Positions 6,401 through 8,439 of a stretch of 8,439 nt of DNA are shown one piece after another. Location of the stretch: the NCBI GenBank assembly GCA_029978815.1, contig JAPOIQ010000034.1:1-8439 (forward strand), read 5' to 3'. The first letter of the stretch is position 1, and every line of letters begins with the position of its first letter. The notes under the pieces are model-generated. The model ran no database searches and was not told the DNA's origin. It was given only the letters and a program-made list of their open reading frames with translations. Origin of the DNA: a bacterium (GTDB taxonomy: Bacteria; Actinomycetota; Acidimicrobiia; Acidimicrobiales; Ilumatobacteraceae). The position numbers and the translations under genes were made by a program.

Positions 6401-7171
6401 CTGAGGGCGTACCCGACTCTTCTCGACCGCGGCGACAGTGTCTCGCTGCGCTTGGTCACCGACTTGGCACTTGCTGATCGGCTGCTACATGAAGGGGTGC
6501 GCAGGTTGGTGTTACTCGCTGCGAGCCCTGCGCGTGGCCCGGTGAGGCGAATGATTGACAACGATCGTCAACTCGGACTTTCGATGGTTGGGCTCGGTGT
6601 TGAAGTGCTGCTCGATGATGCGATTACAGCAATTGCTGACCGGATCATTCGCGAACGCGGCATAAGTCGGACACTGGAAGAGTTTGAGGAGTTGTGCCAG
6701 GCGATGCGACAGCAGTCGCCAGTCGAGTTTGTTGATCTTGTGCAATCAGGACTTGCCATTGTCGATATCGCAAGAGATGTGCTCGGCACGCTCGAACGCC
6801 TACGTGCTCCAGGAGCGGCCCGAATTCGTGCAGATGCTCATGACCACCTCGAGCGACTGGTTGGCCCTGGGATGCTTTCGAGAGTTGGAACCACCCGTAT
6901 TGGAGATCTTGAGCGCTGGGTAACGGGAATTCGCTACCGACTCGACCATCTCGCCGGGCGGGTCGATCGAGATCTCGCCGGCATGGACGAAGTGTTGCCG
7001 GTAGAAAATCGGCTTGTTCAACGGCTTTCGGAGTATCCAAATGGTGCTGAGCCAGACAATTTGCGGGAACTCGCGTTCAGTATTGAAGAATTGCGGATCG
7101 CGGTGTTTGCTCAAGAACTTGGTGTTGCGCAGCAGGTGAGTTCAGTTCGCCTTCTTCGTGAGCTTGGCTGA
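3461..7171 (+). CDS. hrpA: ATP-dependent RNA helicase HrpA (DEAH box, DUF3418 C-terminus)
   Basis: A 1236-residue DEAH-box helicase, close to the roughly 1300 of Escherichia coli HrpA. The ATPase core shows Walker A GETGSGKS (37-44), motif Ia TQPRRVAA (65-72), DEAH (134-137), SAT (166-168), motif V around ATNVAETSITVPGVRAVIDTG's core (284-304) and motif VI QRAGRCGR (332-339). The HA2/ratchet region follows (about 390-500), then an OB-fold near 555-635 with an arginine-rich loop (571-585). The HrpA-specific DUF3418 region covers about 645-1236 and is marked by FDGVTLHLPLVSVNQF (814-829) and SLPKDIRRRLIP (852-863). All catalytic motifs are intact. E. coli HrpA acts on RNA and has been linked to rescue of collided ribosomes; the same role here is inferred. 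It is probably cytoplasmic. ATG 3461 fits the family N-terminus. The crotonase gene follows 17 bases downstream, suggesting co-transcription. Confidence 0.96.
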   Translation: MSIKVEQVQVPEELPIAQYADELVAAIRDHQVVVVAGETGSGKSTQLPKLCLKAGRGTAGLIGHTQPRRVAARAVADRIASELGVALGSEVGFSVRFTDQVNADTQIRVMTDGILLAELSRDPELSRYDTIIVDEAHERSLNIDFILGYLRQLLDRRPDLHLIVTSATIDTERFAEHFAKADGAPAPVFAVEGRTYPVDIRYRPVADDADQVEAIIDGVNELTRAIDGDILVFLSGEREIHDTADALRELELPRTEILPLYARLSAAEQQRIFASHPGRRIVLATNVAETSITVPGVRAVIDTGTARISRYSRRLKVQRLPIEEISQASAAQRAGRCGRVAPGICIRLWDEADHESRTEFTEPEILRTNLASVILQMTNLRLGDVSDFPFIESPETSMVRDGYRLLDELGALAEDDSGRYRLTDIGKKLARLPIDPRIARMILAAERHGCVREVLVIASALSIQDVRERPREHQERADELHRRFMVPGSDLLSIVSLWDYLRDQQRQLSGNAFRRMCRDEYLHWLRVREWRDLYSQLRQVAGQIGIRPGTDAGHPDRVHQAVLSGLLSNIGRRDDRRPQRDRRTRVEYQGARGARFEIVPGSALGRAGSEWIVAAEVVETDRLRARRVSAIQPEWIESVAGELVSRSYGDPEWDSRSGRAVIPERVSLYGLAIVEGRRVALSTVDKSAARQMFIDNALIGSDVDQRWRRRQRFIARNSERLAEWEQIGERSRRGSPGGVTDLRRLYEEVIPASVTSTRHFDRWWRDQRSVTPHLLDLPESETAALLDAGSPEVWVDTDGAEYILTYRHDAESPFDGVTLHLPLVSVNQFSGANLDWHVPSRRADLAESLFRSLPKDIRRRLIPASETLAAAMALIGEPDGRSFAEAFAEALTEVSEISISAQQFNQERLSPDLIMHIVVSDSDGEVYAFGDDLATIRDVVRPQARQKLASTAPLDERSGIVEWDFGTLPNVLEWGESNETLRAYPTLLDRGDSVSLRLVTDLALADRLLHEGVRRLVLLAASPARGPVRRMIDNDRQLGLSMVGLGVEVLLDDAITAIADRIIRERGISRTLEEFEELCQAMRQQSPVEFVDLVQSGLAIVDIARDVLGTLERLRAPGAARIRADAHDHLERLVGPGMLSRVGTTRIGDLERWVTGIRYRLDHLAGRVDRDLAGMDEVLPVENRLVQRLSEYPNGAEPDNLRELAFSIEELRIAVFAQELGVAQQVSSVRLLRELG

Positions 7172-7188
7172 GGTGCAACGATTGTGAG

Positions 7189-7977
7189 ATGAACCTCACC
7201 ACGATGTCCTACCGCGTTTCTGACGGTGTTGCCCATCTACGTTTCCCCCGCCCCGAAGGCGCAAATGCAATGAATCTCGACTTTTCGAAAGATATCCGCG
7301 AGGTGATGATTGCGATTGAGCATGACCAGGCAGTGAAATCGGTATCGGTCACCGCGGACGGCAAGGTGTTTTGCGCAGGAGGCGACCTGAAGGAATTTGA
7401 TTCATTCGGCGACGGACTTCCTGCAGCAGCGTCTGGCCTGCTCGTGGATTACCACGCCGCAACCTACCGAATGAATCGCGTACCGAAGCCCTTTGTTGCT
7501 GGGGTTCGTGGCGCCGCAGGTGGTGCAGGTTTGTCATTTATGTGTGCGTTTGACCTTGTCGTCGCTGGCGAATCGGCAAAGTTCACGATGGGATACACAA
7601 AAGCAGCGATGACACCTGATGGCACCTCCACGTACTTCCTTGCGCGCCACATCGGTTTGCGTCGGGCGATGGAACTCACCTTGACCAACCGGGTGTTGAG
7701 CGCTGAAGAAGCGCTTGATTGGGGTCTCGTCAACATGGTGGTGCCTGACGACGATGTTGATGCAACAGCCTCATCGATTGCAAGCGGATTTGCGGCGGGG
7801 CCCGCTCGATCTCTTGGTGTCGCGAAACGGCTCATCTATGAGGGCTACGAGTCGTCGCTTGAAGAGGCGGGGGAGCGAGAGGCTCAGGAAATCGTGAAAA
7901 CGATGGGGACTGTTGACGGCCGCGAGGGAATTAATGCCTTTGCCTCACGCCGTGAACCGCAATACCGCGGCGAATAA
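7189..7977 (+). CDS. Enoyl-CoA hydratase/isomerase family (crotonase fold), isomerase-like active site
   Basis: A 262-residue crotonase-superfamily protein that acts on CoA thioesters. Oxyanion-hole segments are FCAGGDLKEF (61-70) and GAAGGAGLS (108-116). C-terminal helices with GPARSLGVAKRLI (204-216) and EREAQEIVKTMGTVDGREGI (229-248) are typical. By eye alignment with rat mitochondrial hydratase, the catalytic Glu144 position is Ser116 and the Glu164 position is Tyr136. Asp144 in TPDGTSTYFLARHIG (142-156) sits where PaaG-type isomerases carry a catalytic acid. An enoyl-CoA isomerase or other crotonase reaction is therefore more likely than plain hydration; this is inference. It lies 17 bases after hrpA. 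ATG 7189 has no ideal Shine-Dalgarno sequence (GAGGTG lies 13 bases away) and no TANNNT box at leaderless spacing, which favours read-through from hrpA. ATG 7204 is an alternative start that loses only five residues. No functional tie to HrpA is evident. Confidence 0.92.
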   Translation: MNLTTMSYRVSDGVAHLRFPRPEGANAMNLDFSKDIREVMIAIEHDQAVKSVSVTADGKVFCAGGDLKEFDSFGDGLPAAASGLLVDYHAATYRMNRVPKPFVAGVRGAAGGAGLSFMCAFDLVVAGESAKFTMGYTKAAMTPDGTSTYFLARHIGLRRAMELTLTNRVLSAEEALDWGLVNMVVPDDDVDATASSIASGFAAGPARSLGVAKRLIYEGYESSLEEAGEREAQEIVKTMGTVDGREGINAFASRREPQYRGE

Positions 7978-7980
7978 TTC
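7972..7980. repeat. Nine-base palindrome over the crotonase stop codon
   Basis: GAATAATTC is a 4-base inverted repeat around one A and contains the TAA stop (7975-7977). It sits between two convergent genes whose stops are only 5 bases apart. It is too short to count as a terminator on its own. Confidence 0.2.
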
Positions 7981-7982
7981 TT

Positions 7983-8439
7983 CTACGACAGCCGGCTAAC
8001 TGTTGCTGCGAATTCCGAAACAGTTGACGAGATGATCTCATTCACCGACCGAATGTGGTCGATTCTCCCGGCGACTTGGCCGGTGAGGGCGATCGCTGCC
8101 TCCATGTCTCCGCCAAAGTAGAGAGCTTGGGCATCACCAAAGTCACCAAACACGTTGTGGTCTGCTCCGACAAGGCCCTCGGATCGGCCTGTCCGCAATG
8201 CCCTCAAGGCGGGGGAGAACTGCTCGTTCAAAAATACGGTGTCGGTTTCTGCAGCATGAACAATTGCCATCTTCCAATTGTCATGAACTGGGGATTCTTT
8301 CGCGGCAACCATCTGAGTGCCCATTTGAACGCCATCGGCGCCAAGTGCAAATGCGGCCGCCATGGTCATACCATCACAGATTCCACCTGCCGCAATGATT
8401 GGCACGTCGACGCGAGATCTGATGAGCGGGAGCAGCACC
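7983..8439 (-). CDS. Nitronate monooxygenase-family flavoprotein, C-terminal part (N-terminus outside window)
   Basis: The last 151 codons of a reverse-strand gene that runs past the right edge; about half of a typical 320-350 residue protein is present. The fragment shows the FMN-phosphate-binding part of the TIM barrel, VPIIAAGGICDGMTMAAAF followed by ALGADGVQMGTQMVAAKESP, typical of the 2-nitropropane dioxygenase/nitronate monooxygenase family. A C-terminal helical region ends in GQVAGRIDHIRSVNEI. Family members oxidise alkyl nitronates such as propionate 3-nitronate with FMN and oxygen, but others are NADH:quinone reductases or FabK-type enoyl reductases. The catalytic histidine region lies outside the window, so the reaction cannot be settled. 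The GTG at the edge is an internal valine codon, not a start. It converges on the crotonase gene with 5 bases between stops and no clear terminator. Confidence 0.88.
   Translation of the reverse strand, partial: VLLPLIRSRVDVPIIAAGGICDGMTMAAAFALGADGVQMGTQMVAAKESPVHDNWKMAIVHAAETDTVFLNEQFSPALRALRTGRSEGLVGADHNVFGDFGDAQALYFGGDMEAAIALTGQVAGRIDHIRSVNEIISSTVSEFAATVSRLS

Noticed and set aside
7978..7982. Terminator between the convergent crotonase and nitronate monooxygenase genes
   Set aside because: Only 5 bases separate the stops and no stem longer than 4 bases or T-tract is visible on either strand.

Overview
The window looks like a compact, chromosomal, housekeeping stretch from an actinobacterium. 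GC is moderate by eye, in the mid-50s per cent. An Acidimicrobiia-like lineage is my best guess but I cannot prove it. The pointers are an Rv2466c-type DsbA-fold protein (a mycothiol-linked family), a two-domain-plus-DUF3418 HrpA helicase, actinobacterial-style acyl-CoA dehydrogenase and crotonase sequences, and start sites that lack Shine-Dalgarno sequences but carry TANNNT -10 boxes right where leaderless transcription would need them. I see no mobile element, CRISPR array, tRNA, rRNA or prophage gene.

Layout, left to right. (1) 2-109 (+): the probable C-terminal tail of a gene cut by the window edge. (2) 140-1237 (-): acyl-CoA dehydrogenase, GTG start. (3) 1261-2010 (+): DsbA/Rv2466c-like thioredoxin-fold protein, divergent from (2) with only 23 bases between the start codons. 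(4) 2077-2973 (+): four-helix membrane protein with a very acidic extracytoplasmic domain. (5) 2970-3419 (-): EVE-domain protein whose stop codon overlaps that of (4). (6) 3461-7171 (+): full-length HrpA-type DEAH RNA helicase, divergent from (5) across 41 bases. (7) 7189-7977 (+): crotonase-fold protein 17 bases after hrpA, probably co-transcribed, with isomerase-like rather than hydratase-like active-site positions. (8) 7983-8439 (-): C-terminal part of a nitronate monooxygenase-type flavoprotein, running off the right edge.

No stretch over 300 bases lacks a gene; the longest intergenic space is 66 bases. The genes do not form one obvious pathway. The acyl-CoA dehydrogenase and crotonase point to acyl-CoA metabolism, while HrpA and the EVE protein both belong to nucleic-acid-binding families. 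I did not find a convincing new defence or biosynthetic system. The most interesting signals are regulatory: back-to-back leaderless promoters sharing a TA step between genes (2) and (3), the same -10 spacing at other starts, and stop codons that repeatedly sit inside short inverted repeats. Some active-site substitutions in the DsbA-like and crotonase proteins also deserve a look.
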